A stretch of DNA of 64,000 bases from Monosporascus cannonballus (taxonomy: Eukaryota; Ascomycota; Sordariomycetes; Xylariales): assembly GCA_004154925.1 (NCBI GenBank), contig QJNS01000321.1, forward strand, positions 1 to 64,000. The letters are read 5' to 3'. The stretch's first letter is position 1; every line of letters begins with the position of its first letter. The translations under genes and the position numbers were made by a program. Below are positions 22,421-34,620 of this stretch, piece after piece. The notes beneath the pieces are model-generated. The model saw nothing but the letters and a program-made list of their open reading frames with translations, was not told the origin of the DNA and ran no database searches.

Positions 22421-24629
22421 CATAATAACTTTCGATCGATTTAAAAAGCTTTTTATTATAAAATTTATTTTTACGTATTAAAATCTCCAAAAAAAAAGGT
22501 AATAAAAATAAATTATTTTCGTGAGATTATGAGAAAATATTTATTTTAATTTAATTTATTAAGGGATTCATAATTAACAACGTATTTTTTAAAACGGTTT
22601 TGGTTAATTAAATATAATTATGAAATATATCATAAAAAGCTATTAATTATCGTTAAGACATTAATAAAATCATTTTTTTAAAAAACCATTTTTTTATCAT
22701 TTTAATATATTACGTAAACTTTTAATACTTTAAAAATATTTATACATTCATTAAAAGGTAAATTTAAAAAGTTCATGTTTTACTTGCCCTTAATTTCGTA
22801 TTTAAATATTATCTTAATAAATTAATTATTTAATCCGATATTTTATTTTACATGTTATAAAACGTATTTGGCCGCAAATAAAACATAATATTTAAAAAGC
22901 GAATAACTCGGTTAATGAAAGAAAAATAATTATTTAATAAATAAATGTAAATCCAAAAGAGTTTTGATAATTGTAATTTACTTAAAACGGGGAAATAATA
23001 AATAACGGGTTATATCTTTTGGTAAAAAAATATTTTTATAAAGAAAGTTTTAAAAAATGTAAAACTTAAAATTTATTAAACATAAAATATTAAATATGGC
23101 ATATGCACCCATCATTAAAATGTTATATATTTTCCCCTTTATTATAAACGTAATATAAACATTTATAATAAAATATTCTTTCGATTTTAAGTATTTTTTA
23201 TAATTTAAAAAACACATTTAAATTGTTATTTCAGAACTATTTTAAATATTATTAATTTAACAAATATATAATTTTTATATTACCGCTGGCTTTAAAAAAT
23301 ATTACGTTAAACATATTAATTTATAATTATTATTAGACGTAATAAATTTAAAATATATGCCGTTTTTGTTATAATTATAACGTATATAATAAGTCGTACG
23401 TATAAAAGGCATGGAAAAAAAGGTTGTTACGGCCGTTATTTATTTTAAACTGATTTTATTTAAATTTTTCGATAAACCTTATAATTAACCTATCGGCAAG
23501 GTAAAAAAAGGGTTTTCATTTTTTATGGTACTTTACGATTCTTTATTAAAAACGGTTTTCTTAAAACCGATTCATAATATGGACGTAAGAACGAACGTTT
23601 AATACATTATCTTTTATTACTAAAAATATTATGGTTATTTTAAATGAATAATATCCGATAATAAAAATAATTAAACGAACGAATTTTGAATTCATTTATA
23701 GGATTTAATAAGTATATAATAATAATTTAATATATTTTTATATTTTTGAACGGATGGAGTTATAAAAATGATTAACTAAAAATTTTCGCATATATCCGTT
23801 GTTTTATAAATTATATATAGTATAATTAGGCCGAATTTTTACAGGTAATATGATTAGCTTTTAACGGCAAAAGCCTTTCGTTAAAATAATTTTTTTTAAT
23901 TTACTGATATAATATAAAGCTTATTAACAAAATACCGGTAATTACTTAATTAATTTTTAAAATCAAAAAAATCATTAATTTTGTTAGAAATTACGGAAAA
24001 ATCCGAAATTCGTATAAGTTATTATAAGGTTAATATAAACCCGGATAAAGTAATTAATTAACGTTTTCAAAAAATAAATATTACGCTTTATAGCAAAATA
24101 ATTAATAGAATTACATTTAAAAAACGTAATTAACCTGTAATTATTTAAAATATTATTTTAAAAATACATTAAATATAAGGTTATTACAATTATGCTGTAT
24201 CATACCATAAAATTAAACGTACCGTTAAAGATACACCTGAAATTAAAGGTATATCTTTTAAAATTAATAATAATGGATACGTTATTTTATTAAATTTAAA
24301 TATTAATTATTCGTTACCGATATTATTGAAAAAAAAGAGAAAAAATAGATAATATAATATAAATTAAAGTTCAAAAATAAGCCTTTAAATTATAATTTCG
24401 AAATCAAGCTATTCGTAAAATACGCAGATTATGCCGAACAAATATATAAATTATGTAATAATTTTGAAAATATAATTATTTTTAATAATTTCGAAATATT
24501 ATTCGGAAAAGGAAACGGAATTGGCGAAAACGTAAAGGTACGAATAAGGATAAAAAGAAAAAGGTATAAATAAAGTCATTACCGTTTTGTTACAGTTTTG
24601 TTATTTTTTAAGGGCGAAAAAAAGGGTGA
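22421..24629 (+). pseudogene. RNase H-integrase region relic of element E
   Basis: The 3' half of pol by position. It is decayed, and no block reaches family consensus with certainty. Near the end (about 24418-24465) the peptide DYAEQIYKLCNNF is open, and a basic tail (KVRIRIKRKRYK, about 24535-24570) precedes the polypurine tract. Confidence 0.55.
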
Positions 24630-24819
24630 TATTATAGGCTAAAGCCTATAAGGCAGTTCGGGCTTATGAAACGAGCTCCTTAGCCCGAATTTACCCATAT
24701 ATATATAAAGAGCAGCCAGCTCGTTGGTGGCTAGTTATTTCTTCCCTTCCTTCCTTACCTTGAATATAAACCTTTGTTAGGCCGTGCTTCCGTTCAACCT
24801 AGGTATCGTGCCTGTCATA
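24630..24819 (+). repeat. 3' LTR of element E
   Basis: 190 bp. It starts TATTATAGGC (RIP form of TGTTACAGGC) and ends CCTGTCATA. Followed by the AGAAC duplication. Confidence 0.92.
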
Positions 24820-24824
24820 AGAAC

Positions 24825-25115
24825 TTGGTATTCGACAGTACGGAAAATCGGAATCAACCGATTTTACCGTTAATAAAATGTATGAATTTTATGTAAAAAC
24901 GGGATTGTTGTAAGTAACTTATATAAGGCAAATTTTAAAAAAAGGTTAATTAAACCGTTTGCTTTACTTCAAGGAAATTCCGCGTTTTTTATAAAATCTT
25001 AACTTTTTCTAATTTTCGGGCAAAGTTTCGCCTTTTGTATTACAACTTAATTTTTGCCGTTTTCTCAAATACCGTTCGAACTTCGTATCAAAATTTAGGC
25101 GTTAGTAATAATTTG
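24825..25115. other. spacer between elements E and G
   Basis: 291 bp. It holds a small hairpin (AAAATCGG at 24844-24851 paired with CCGATTTT at 24858-24865, outer CGG/CCG) and otherwise AT-rich, CpG-bearing DNA. No gene seen. Confidence 0.5.
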
Positions 25116-25318
25116 TGAAAATATAGCCCTTTTGGGGATAAGGCTGGTAGCCGACCAGCCACCGATCAGCCACCGACTTATTTATTAATATAAATCTATT
25201 ATCTGGCAGTTAGTGGGAAACGCCAAATAAAAATAACTTAATCCATTTTTTTTGGAATACGTTTTGTAACTGGTTAGAAATTATTTTATCTTAGCTTCTA
25301 GTTATTTATTATTTTATA
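25116..25318 (+). repeat. 5' LTR of element G
   Basis: 203 bp. It starts TGAAAATATAGCCC. The tandem 11-bp motif CGACCAGCCAC / CGATCAGCCAC lies at 25152-25173, followed by a third partial unit. It ends TTATTATTTTATA (CATTATCTTACA in the other copy). The right copy (38591-38795) is less mutated in its second half. Confidence 0.82.
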
Positions 25319-25339
25319 ATTTTTGTATCTTTATTATAA

Positions 25340-26950
25340 AAGGTAACGTAATAATCATTAAAAGTAAATTTCGTTAATTATAAAACGAACCTAGGTTACT
25401 AGTCGAAGAGACCGTTAATCGGAATCTAACCGACGAACGATCGATTACGGTACGGGAATAGGCAAAAAAGCTTATAACGGAGCCTTAACGGACAGAAGAT
25501 TACCGTTCCCGGGGTCCCGAATTACTTTACATATGTAATAGGGATGTGTCCTAATAACCGTTAGTTAAATAGTTAAAAAACGGATATAATATAACAACCG
25601 CGTTCCAGAATTTAAAATAAAAAAATTAAACTTTTTAATAATAATTAGATGTTGGAAATTATACGTTAATAAAATAAATAATACTTAAAATTGTTTTATT
25701 AATTGACCGAATAAAAAGTAATGATATAAATGAAAACAAGTTAAGTTTTACAAGTTAATTGCGATATTATCGTAAAAGCTTAAAGGCGATAAATAAATAT
25801 TGCGTTATAATTATATAAAATTTTCCGAACGTATATTAATTAAAAGAAATTAAAGAGAGATTATTACAGAAATTTATATAAAGAAATTAAGGCGAAATAC
25901 CTTTATTTATATTTAATGAGTTATAAGCTATATGGTCGTTTTTATTATAAATACTTAACAATTATACCGCATTATGCTTAATTATATTCATTACGAAAAA
26001 AAACTAAAAATAAAAAACTTATCGATTTTTGTTAAGAAAAATTACGTAAGTCCTAATTTTCTCGATAAAAAGTATACGGAATAGTTCATGTAATTACAAT
26101 AATAATCCGATTAATCGCCGTTAAACTTTTATGTTAAATGAAAATTCTTAATTTATAATATAAAGTTTACGGACGACTTTATTTCGGAAGATTTTCGGAA
26201 TAATAAACGTTTCGTTTTGAATTATTTTTATAAATTAATATTAAGGTTACAAAATATTTTGTAACAAGAAAAAGTTAAGTTAAAATAAGTTAATAATATG
26301 GCAAATAAGGCAAATTATTAACAGAACGTTTAAAAAAAATAAAAGAAGAGCGATAATTTTCTGTTAAATGTAGTAATAAAAATAAATAATTGTATTTTAA
26401 CGTTTTCGAAAAAAAGATTTTTAAAGTGAATTAAAAGTTCCGTATAAAAATAATTAGAACCGCGGGTATTTTTATATTCGAAAAGTAAATAATTACTTAT
26501 TTAATTCCGATTAAAATAAATCCGTATGATTTAATATTTTTAATTTTTATAAGGGTTAATTTTAATGTTATAATTATGGGATATAAAATTATAAAAACGT
26601 AAATTATAAATCCAAAAGGGATACGAAAACCGTATTATCTTAGTTATACGGAAATTAACTTCCGAAAGCCGTATAAAATATTATGATATATAAGGATAAA
26701 CTAAATTAATCCCGAAACGTATACATTAAAAAAAGCCGGAATAAACGTATATGTCCAATTTATTTCGGATAGTAATTACAAAATAATCGCAATAAAACCG
26801 CTTTTTAAAAAAAAGTTTTATATAAATGAAAATACGGAAAATGTAATAATATAAATAAATATGCTTAACAAAATATAAATAAATATTATAAGTAAAAGAT
26901 TAGCGAAGAATTTAAATTTTAATTAATTTTCGAAAATAGTCCGGGTTTTA
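25340..26950 (+). pseudogene. gag region relic of element G
   Basis: The leader and gag position of element G. The first 200 bp (25380-25560) keep relatively high GC and read LVEETVNRNLTDERSITV in an open frame (about 25395-25450), typical of a charged gag N-terminus. Beyond about 25600 the sequence is strongly AT-rich and unreadable. Confidence 0.6.
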
Positions 26951-27399
26951 TTGGCGTTAACGGCATATATATCAAATATTATAAGCTTTATAAAAATTTT
27001 ATTAACATAATAAATAATAACGAAAACGAACAAAAATTTAAGTAAATTTATTTTGTAACATATTATAACCGGAAAACGCTTAATATCTTATTATTTAAAC
27101 TTGGAATAAGTGAATTAAAGATTTTGCTAAATATAATTCCATATTAATAGTTATACGGATTTTTACAAAAGGTTAATAAATAAAGAATTACGGATTTAAT
27201 GTTTTTCGGCAAACAAATTTATACCGTGAATTTAATAAATTTAATCGAAAAATTAAATATCTCGGAATTCGAAAAGCAATAAAAATAAAAAATAATTAAC
27301 CTTTTTATATATCTAATAAATTTCCGGCAAAAATATTCGGAAATAATAACGAAAAAAATACTTTAGTTGTTAAGAACAAAATATGTAATAAACCTAATC

Positions 27400-28700
27400 C
27401 AAAAAGAAACGTTTTTATTTGGTTTAATTTACCTTACTTCGGAAACTTGAAAGAAAAGATTCGGAAAATATATTTAAAAAAACCGAAAAATAAACCGGAT
27501 ACGTTATTGGAAAACGGACGTAAAAGTATTAATATTTTTTGTACTTAAAAAGGACGGCAATTTCCGGTTATACGTTAATCATAAGGGGTTAAATCGGATA
27601 ATAATAAAAAACTAATACTTGTTACCCTTAATGTAAGAAATAATAAATCGCTTGAAGTTAACGAAGGTATTTTCGAAAAGTAATTTTAAAAATATTTATT
27701 ATTATATTAAAATTAAAAAGGGTTATTAATAAAAACCCGCTTTTTAAATATATTATGGCTAATTTAAATATACGGTTATACTATTCGGTTTTAGTAATAT
27801 GCCGGTTACGCTTTAAATTTATATATATATAATATTAAAGGGATTAATTAATTATATATACGTAGTATATTTAAATAATACAATTATTTGTTTAAATAAT
27901 AAAAACGAATATACGATAAAGTTTTATTTGGTTTACGAACGGTTATTATAATATTAATTATTTGCGAAAATATTTAAATCCGAAATCTTTTAAAAAAACC
28001 ACAAAACTTTTAAAATTTATAATTAATATTAACGGTTAAATGTGGACTGTTAATAAATTAATATTATTGAAATATGGTCAAAATTAAAGTTAATTTATAA
28101 TGTTTAAATACTTTTGAAATTTGTAAACTTTTATCGGAAATTTATCGCTTATTATTTGTATATTACCGAACTTAGTATTAAATTGTTAAAAAGGGCGAAA
28201 GGCAAAAATAAAATAACAAAATTCCGGTAACCCGAAAAAGTTAAAAAAAAGGTTTCGAAATTTAAAAAATACCTTTTAATTAATAACCATTTCACGATAT
28301 TAAAATAACGTTAAGATATTAGAGTTAAAATAAAGGTTTCGATAAAAACTATATTTAAGGTATTTTAATAAAAATAGGGAAAATATTAACGCCTAATTAT
28401 ATATTCATTGTAAAAGTTATGTTTAACCGGAAAGTAATAAGTTATAAAGTAACAAAAATTATTAGTAATTATAAAAAGTTTAAAATATTAATTGTAACAT
28501 TTCTAGGGTACGGAAAAAGATTTGTTAATATTTAGTAATTATATACCGTTAAAGGACATAATAAAGGCGCCGATGTATAACCTTGAAAAAAGTTAACCCA
28601 ATAAGTTTACCGTTTTGCGTAATTTGATTTTGAGATCTAATATTAATTAAACGTTATTAACCCAGCAGATAAGATATTTAGACGACCGTATTATATGTTA
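27400..28700 (+). pseudogene. reverse transcriptase and RNase H relic of element G
   Basis: FVLKKDGNFRLYVNHKGLNR (about 27540-27597; family [20 protein letters not shown]), LLPLM-x-EIINRLK (to about 27655), GFSNMPVTL (about 27790-27815), the catalytic box YLNN at 27868-27879 (both Asp lost), and VNFYRKFIAYYLYITELS (about 28120-28175). RNase H follows; FDFEI and NPAD motifs near 28625-28675 correspond to the FDFEIxYRPGKxNPAD block. Confidence 0.9.
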
Positions 28701-29319
28701 GTGGAATTCGCGTATAAAAACGTAATCCTTCCGTTATTTAAAAAATTCGGACTTGCGAATAATATGCCGGAAACTGTACGGAAAACGGTCGTAAATATAT
28801 AACGCGATTTAAAGTATTATAAGAAGGTAAAAGGTTTTTATAAAAATAATGCAAAATTCGTTTATTATAAGATTTTTAAATAAGTTTTAGGTAGCGGAAA
28901 TTTAAATAATTATTATTTACGTAAAGAAAAACAAAAATGTTTCATTATACGATTGCGAAATATTTTTGAAAAAAAGTGAAAATAAGCAATTAAATATTTA
29001 GTAAATTTAGCGTTGGCAAATATTAATATAAATATATATTACGCCATTAATACGATTAATAAATAGATAATAATAATTGAAAATTACGACCGTATTACGA
29101 TCGGATTCCAAATAATCTAAAAAGAACGAGATTAATCCTAAAGTTATTATTTATAACTAATACGTTTCACGTTCTTTAGCAAAAAAGCTATTTAAGAACA
29201 AAATAATATTTTAGCCCAAGGTTTTCCGACAATATTATAATTAGGTTCGAAAATTATAAATTAAAGATTTAAATATCATAAAATTAATACGAATACCTAA
29301 AAGCCAAATTAAAATTAAA

Positions 29320-30340
29320 AAGGATATTTCCTGGACTTAAATAAAGTTTTATATTATCGGGATAAATTCGTAATCCTATCGTAAATCGCTTAACGGAAAG
29401 AATTAATTAGCTCATATTATAATAATTTAAAAATAAAATATATGGGATATATCCGTACTTTAAAATTAATAATTAAAAGGTTTTATTAAGAAACTATAAA
29501 AAAGATATTTAATAATATACCAAGTACTATCAGAATTATTAAGGCATAATAAAACTATGTTACAAAACATATAAATAATTATAGCTTTTACCGTTACCTA
29601 AGTAACCTTTATAAAGAATTTCGTTAATTTTTATTACGGAACTTCCTAAAAGCTTAAACTTAAACAGGTTAAAGTATAACGTAATCCTAATAATCTTTAA
29701 CCGCTTTACGAAATTAAAAATATTTATTTTCATAATTAAAGCCTTAATTATAACAGATTTAACCCGGTTATTTAATAACGAAATCGACTATAAATTCGGT
29801 ACATTAACCAAAATTATTAACAATAAAAATAAATCACTAACAATCAATTTTAGGCGGAATTTTACAAAAAGTCAACAATAAAAGGTTAAATATTAATTAC
29901 TTATTATCCATAAACAGATAAATAAACGGAATGTACTTATTAAGTCCTAAAATATTATTTCGATAATTACGTTAATAAATAGCAAAATAATTAGATAAAC
30001 TTATTACGAAATACGGAATTAATATATAACAAGACGCAAAATATATTTACCGGACGTTTTCCGTTTAAAGTCCTATATAAATATTACTTAAAAATAATAA
30101 AATACTTTTAATGAAGATTAAAGGGATAAGTATAAAAAATTATGGAACGTCTTAACACAATGGCGGTTTTTTGTCAAATAATAAATAAACCTTAGGAAAA
30201 AATAACGGCAGCCTAAAAAAATATTATAATTAACATTAGGGACTTATAGAATTCAAATTAAGGTAATAAATAAATTTATTATTCAAAAGTTTCAAATTTA
30301 AAAATAACAAATTTATATTTATTTATATCCGAGTTGCGAT
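29320..30340 (+). pseudogene. integrase relic of element G
   Basis: Zinc-binding region with VLYYRDKFVIPS and RKELISSYY (about 29345-29420), YMGYIRTLKLIIKRFY (about 29438-29488), then the catalytic core: SLIFITELPKSLNLNR (about 29610-29660; family SMDFITGLPxSxx), NVILIIFNRFTKLKIF (about 29678-29726; family DAILVIVDRFTKLARF). FTGRFPFKVLYKYY and KIMERLNTMAVF (about 30050-30170) match the post-core block of Tf1-like/chromoviral integrases. It is among the most legible pol segments in the window. Confidence 0.9.
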
Positions 30341-30349
30341 TCAAAAGCC

Positions 30350-30660
30350 AATACATTCCTAGGTATACAAAATATATTTTTTTACAAAATATTAACGGAT
30401 ATATGATATATTTCTAATATCCTTATTAAAACTATAACATAACCGGGAACCGGGCGACGTCCAAATAGCGTTACCGGACATAATAGAAAACAGGAAAGAT
30501 AAATAATAAAAAATATCGTCTGTTACCGAAATAATTAAAAATAACGCGAATATCTGATTAAATAGGAAGGTAAGCCAGCTAAATACAATACGTAAAAGCC
30601 TGGAAAGTATTTCGAATACGCACTTAAAATAGTATAACATTATAAAAGGAAATTTAAATA
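30350..30660 (+). pseudogene. integrase C-terminus and chromodomain relic of element G
   Basis: HNREPGDVQIALPDIIENR (about 30432-30490) leads into KISSVTEIIKNNANI ... LESISNTHLK (about 30508-30630), which fits the chromodomain pattern (W-E-I-x-x-V/I-L-x-x-R ... N-T-W-E-P-x-x-x-L-x-N-A). An 82-codon minus-strand frame over the same bases is only its mirror. Confidence 0.75.
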
Positions 30661-32092
30661 CGTATATAAGAAATTAAACGAACTAAAACTGCAAAATAAT
30701 AATAACCGATCAAAAGATAATCGCCTAATAATTATAAAAATTTTAAAATATAATCCCAAACAAAATTAAAATATTAATATAAAAATATTACTTAATTCAA
30801 TAATTACTTTTAAGGTTTTAATAAATAATTACCTTATCGTATATTGGTCGAAAGCCGATAAGTAATATAAATGAAATGAAATTTTATTTCGAAAATAAAA
30901 TTTCACATTTAATTATTAAACTTTTTGTTAATTAGCTTTTAATAAGTATATTAAAGAAGTTAATATAGAAATAACGGAAAACGATTAGAACATACATGAT
31001 AATAAAAAACGGATACGCTTATTAAACTTATTAAGCCTAAAATACGGAAAAAACTTAAAAAAGTTTTATTTTTTACGAAGAAATAAGGGCCAAATAATTA
31101 AAATACAATTTGTTACTGGTCGGAAATAAGGCGCCGTCCTTAAAATACATAATATACAAAAGTTTAATAATAACTCTACGGGGCAAAACCGTTTTTTAAT
31201 TATAGTTATTAATAAGTATTAAAATTTCTTTAAAATTTTAAAAAGCAAACGGAAAATACTTATAAACATAAAGCATAATAATATAACGATTTTCGAAAAT
31301 CGCTTTATTTTTAAAAGTATCTTAAAATTACGCTTAATCGGAAAATAATCGCAGAATTATAAAAAAAGGATCATAATATTTATTAAAATAACTTAAATTT
31401 ACAAACCCATAAAACGACTTTAAAATTGGACCTCCGCGGCCATAACGGATAATCGGAAATCAACCTTCGTTATATTAAAAAAACAATATTTTTTAACGAT
31501 AACCGTATTAAGGGCGAGTTCGGCCTTGCAAAGGACGTTGAGTTAACGACCTATCGTAACTACGTCAGAACGTTCGTATTAAATACCTGCAGTACGAACT
31601 TTCGGAAATTCCTTAATTAATTCCTAATTATTAATATCGAATTAAAAAACCATTTAAGCATTACTTTTAAAAATAATCGGAATTTAAAGGAAAATTAAAT
31701 AACGATATTAATAATATTAAGAATACTTACTTATCGTACGAAAAATTCTAATATAATAATTAACTATAACCTAATTTAAAGCGCCCGGAATTTAAATACA
31801 AGCCGTACGATAATCAAAATAACGTTATATTACGGAAATACAATATGGCTTATTACTGCCCATAATACGATTAATATATATCTTGCTTTTGGCGGCGAAA
31901 GAATAACGTTAAAAAAATCCCAATTATTATTAATATCAAAATACTATTTCGCGTAAAACATTTTACGAAAAAAGAATATGGAAAACAAAAATTATACGCA
32001 AAACAAATAAAAAAATAAAAATTCAAACGGAACGTGTACGCAAAAGAAATAAAAATATAAGGGCAAAAAAAAAGACAATAAATAAAGTATAA
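30661..32092 (+). other. 3' tail of element G up to the insertion of element F
   Basis: 1.4 kb. A GC-richer part at 31420-31620 has an open plus frame (FGLAKDVELTTYRNYVRTF, about 31520-31580). A second open bit reads WLITAHNTINIYLAFGGE (about 31845-31900). No family recognised. It could be an extra coding segment of G or a piece of an older insertion. Confidence 0.45.
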
Positions 32093-32097
32093 TTAAG
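32093..32097. repeat. target-site duplication of element F, left copy (TTAAG)
   Basis: TTAAG is repeated at 38373-38377. The exact match fixes both ends of element F. Confidence 0.9.
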
Positions 32098-32514
32098 TAT
32101 AACGAACCTGTTATACATCTACCTGAAAATATAAGCAATATCCGAAAAGGGTTTGATTTACAGGTAATAATAAGGCAAGGAATAATTTAGTGCTTTATTT
32201 GTTAAAAAGATTTAAAAACTTTCCCTTAATTAAAAAACGGTATAATTGCTTTTGAATTAAAAGCTTAAATTAATAACTAAGTAGCGAAATTAAGTAAATA
32301 CTATTTATATAAAAATCCGTCTTATTATATACCCTAATTCCTAAAATAAGTATATCGTAAATCTATTGGATTTATATAATGTGGTCTTAAATCACCTAGA
32401 GTATATAGATCATCTTAAAAGCCAAGTTTTCTTATCCGGCGTTTTGCCGTAACGGATTTACGTTAAGCCTTGAGAGTTGGTCTTTTCGGGTTAGGAACTC
32501 CTATTCCTATAACA
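32098..32514 (-). repeat. 3' LTR of element F
   Basis: 417 bp; on the plus strand it starts TATAACGAACC (from TGTAACG) and ends CCTATAACA. Homologous to 37954-38372 and, in the other orientation, to the solo LTR at 18208-18644. Confidence 0.92.
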
Positions 32515-32880
32515 TTATTTTCTTTTTCCAAGGATTTTTGTCCCAAAAATAAGAACCGTAAATAGTTATTTCGTTTTATTGAAAAAAGCTATTTAAAAAT
32601 GCTCAGGTTGATTTTATCATAATAAGCCCTATCCGAAAAGGAAAGAGAAAATCTCGTTTAAATTAAAGCGATTTCCGCGATACTTATATTAATTCAATTA
32701 AAAAAATTCGGTATTAAAGCCTTTTTTTATTTTAATTACTTTCGGTTCGGCGAAACAGATTATTTTTACGTCCCATAATTATTGTACTGCAATTCTTGTA
32801 TTTGCTGTTAACATCTTTTTTATAACGTTTTAATTATAAATTCCTTTAAAAACAGAAACGAAACGTAGGAACGTTTGTAG

Positions 32881-33301
32881 ATGGAATAACGTGTTTTGGA
32901 AGACGAATTTTTGGCGCATTAGGAGTTTGTAAAAAAGGAGCGCCAAAAACAGAATAAGAAATCGTTGGAGCTTATGGGAAAATTAAGGCGATTACGTTTT
33001 TAACGGGACCTCCTCAAAAAAAGGGCGGTAAAGTTATTAAAAGAAGGTTTAAAGTTGGATTAGTTGGAAAAACGAGAAAGGATAAATGAGGAATAACGTC
33101 GGGTGGAGGCGGAGCAAACATAACTTGTATCCGAAATGGACGCTGTTTTGAAGGCATTTATTTTTTTCGATTGGGACGTTGCAGGGTTGGATTTCAGCGG
33201 GGGATTGTTATCGCCTGTGACCTTGGCCGTATTGGAGACGGTCGGCCAGGATTCTGGCGGTAAAACCTTTTAACCAGATTTATCATATTCGTTAAATAGT
33301 T
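32881..33301 (+). pseudogene. antisense coiled-coil reading frame in the 3' region of element F
   Basis: A plus-strand frame starts ATGGAATAACG at 32881 and ends at the TAA after SYSLNS near 33301, about 138 codons. It is antisense to the element and converges on pol. Its only interruptions are TAA/TAG codons, which would be CAA/CAG before C-to-T change. The middle (about 32925-33120) is rich in K, R, E and L with heptad-like spacing: KKERQKQNKKSLELMGKL, KRAVKLLKEGLKLD, RRVEAEQT. The C-terminal part (33130-33270) is acidic and hydrophobic (FDWDVAGLDFSGGLL). The GC is clearly above the flanks. I know similar Lys/Arg-Leu coiled-coil proteins from fungal repeat-associated predicted genes, but cannot assign a function. 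No catalytic motif is visible. Confidence 0.65.
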
Positions 33302-33399
33302 AAATGGTTCCCAAGTATTTTTCTATGTAAGTATCTCTTTTATTTGACCAAGTACTGGATTTTGTTTTTAATTATTTTAAAGTCCACTATTCGTTTTAT

Positions 33400-34620
33400 T
33401 TCGTATTTGTTAAGGTTTATCTTGAATTCCAAATTTTTTTTAACGGGGCGTTTTTAAATGTTAATTTAAATAAAAAGATGTAGAAAACACCATATAGTTT
33501 TATATTTTTGGGTAGCGATAATCGATAATTAGTTTTAAAAATATTTTTTTAATCTTAAACCGCTTAAATTATTTAAAATCGCATTCGTTATCAAGGTTTT
33601 TTATTTCATTTTGTAAGATATTTAAATTTATCTTTTACTTCTGGCGTAATAAGTAAATTTTCTTTTTGTTCAAATTAATTCTTTAATTTTTTCTTATTAT
33701 GATATGAAGCTATCCGTTATTAAAGGAATCGTAATTCGTTTTAGAAACGGGTTTAGATTATCTTAATTCTTTTATTAACGTTTTTGCTTTTGGTATAGTC
33801 GTAATAATTTTTGGTATTTTATTAAGTGGTTATTTAGGTCGTTTTATTTCGGCGTCGTTTCCATATATAGTTATATAAAGGGATATGTTTATATCCTCGT
33901 GAACAGATATATTGTAAGTCATTTGTTTTAATAATAAAAACTCTATTTAATTATTTTACCAATAATTAATATAAGTTCGAAAATGTTATTCCAAAATTTT
34001 ATTCAGTTGATTTATTTATTTATCCGTTTAAATATAATACGTTATCGCAAATTTAAGTGTAACATTAATTTATTTAAAAAAATTGGTACCGAATTTCGAA
34101 GTAAAATGCATATCCTTATCAGAAATGATCTTTTTGGTATTTCGTATTTATCGAGGTAATATTTAATAATGGTATAAGTTACCTATTTTGCCGTTATATT
34201 TCTTAAAAAAGTAAGAAATATTATATTTAATAAACTTATTAATAATTTCTTATATTCCGTCAGATTTAACTCCAGTAATTGAGTTTTTAAATAAAAGTAA
34301 ATTAATAAAAAAATCTGCTACTATAATATTGCATACTTTATCAGATATATTAATAAGCTATAATAACCTGTAAAGAGTATCTGATGTTACTTTATTTTAT
34401 TACAGATATTATAATCTTTAATAATTATTTTAATTATATGGCGTAATTTAGGGAACTTATATCGTTTTTATAGCCGTTTAGCAATTTTAAAAATTCTTTA
34501 TTATTTCTATAATTAATGTTGATGGAATATTTTTACTAGTTGTTTTTGCTAATCCTTAGGAATATATATTTTGCTATCGTACAGTAATTAATCTTTAGGC
34601 CGTTTATTTAATTGCTGGAC
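33400..34620 (-). pseudogene. integrase relic of element F
   Basis: Minus-strand blocks: IISDKDMHFTSKF-like sequence (about 34130-34085; family IISDRDxRFTSxFW, second catalytic Asp), TYYI-x-TD-x-x-INQLNKILE (about 34040-33985; family TAYHPQTDGQTERxNQxLE), YGNDAEI (about 33864-33845), then KKIYLLRQKKINLN (about 33660-33610), matching the GDKVYLLRRNIKTKRPS block. The catalytic Glu region is too altered to confirm. Confidence 0.85.

Larger units (their letters stand above)
19322..24819 (+). mobile_element. Ty3/Gypsy retrotransposon E, RIP-inactivated
   Basis: A 5.5-kb LTR element with LTRs at 19322-19509 (188 bp) and 24630-24819 (190 bp) and an exact duplication AGAAC (19317-19321, 24820-24824). 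Polypurine sequence (GGGCGAAAAAAAGGGTGA) precedes the 3' LTR. Gypsy reverse transcriptase motifs lie in the middle; the integrase region is strongly decayed. A third, solo copy of this LTR is at 41572-41761. Confidence 0.93.

Noticed and set aside
30392..30640. 82-codon minus-strand hydrophobic frame
   Set aside because: It overlaps the chromodomain of element G, which is supported by family motifs on the plus strand.
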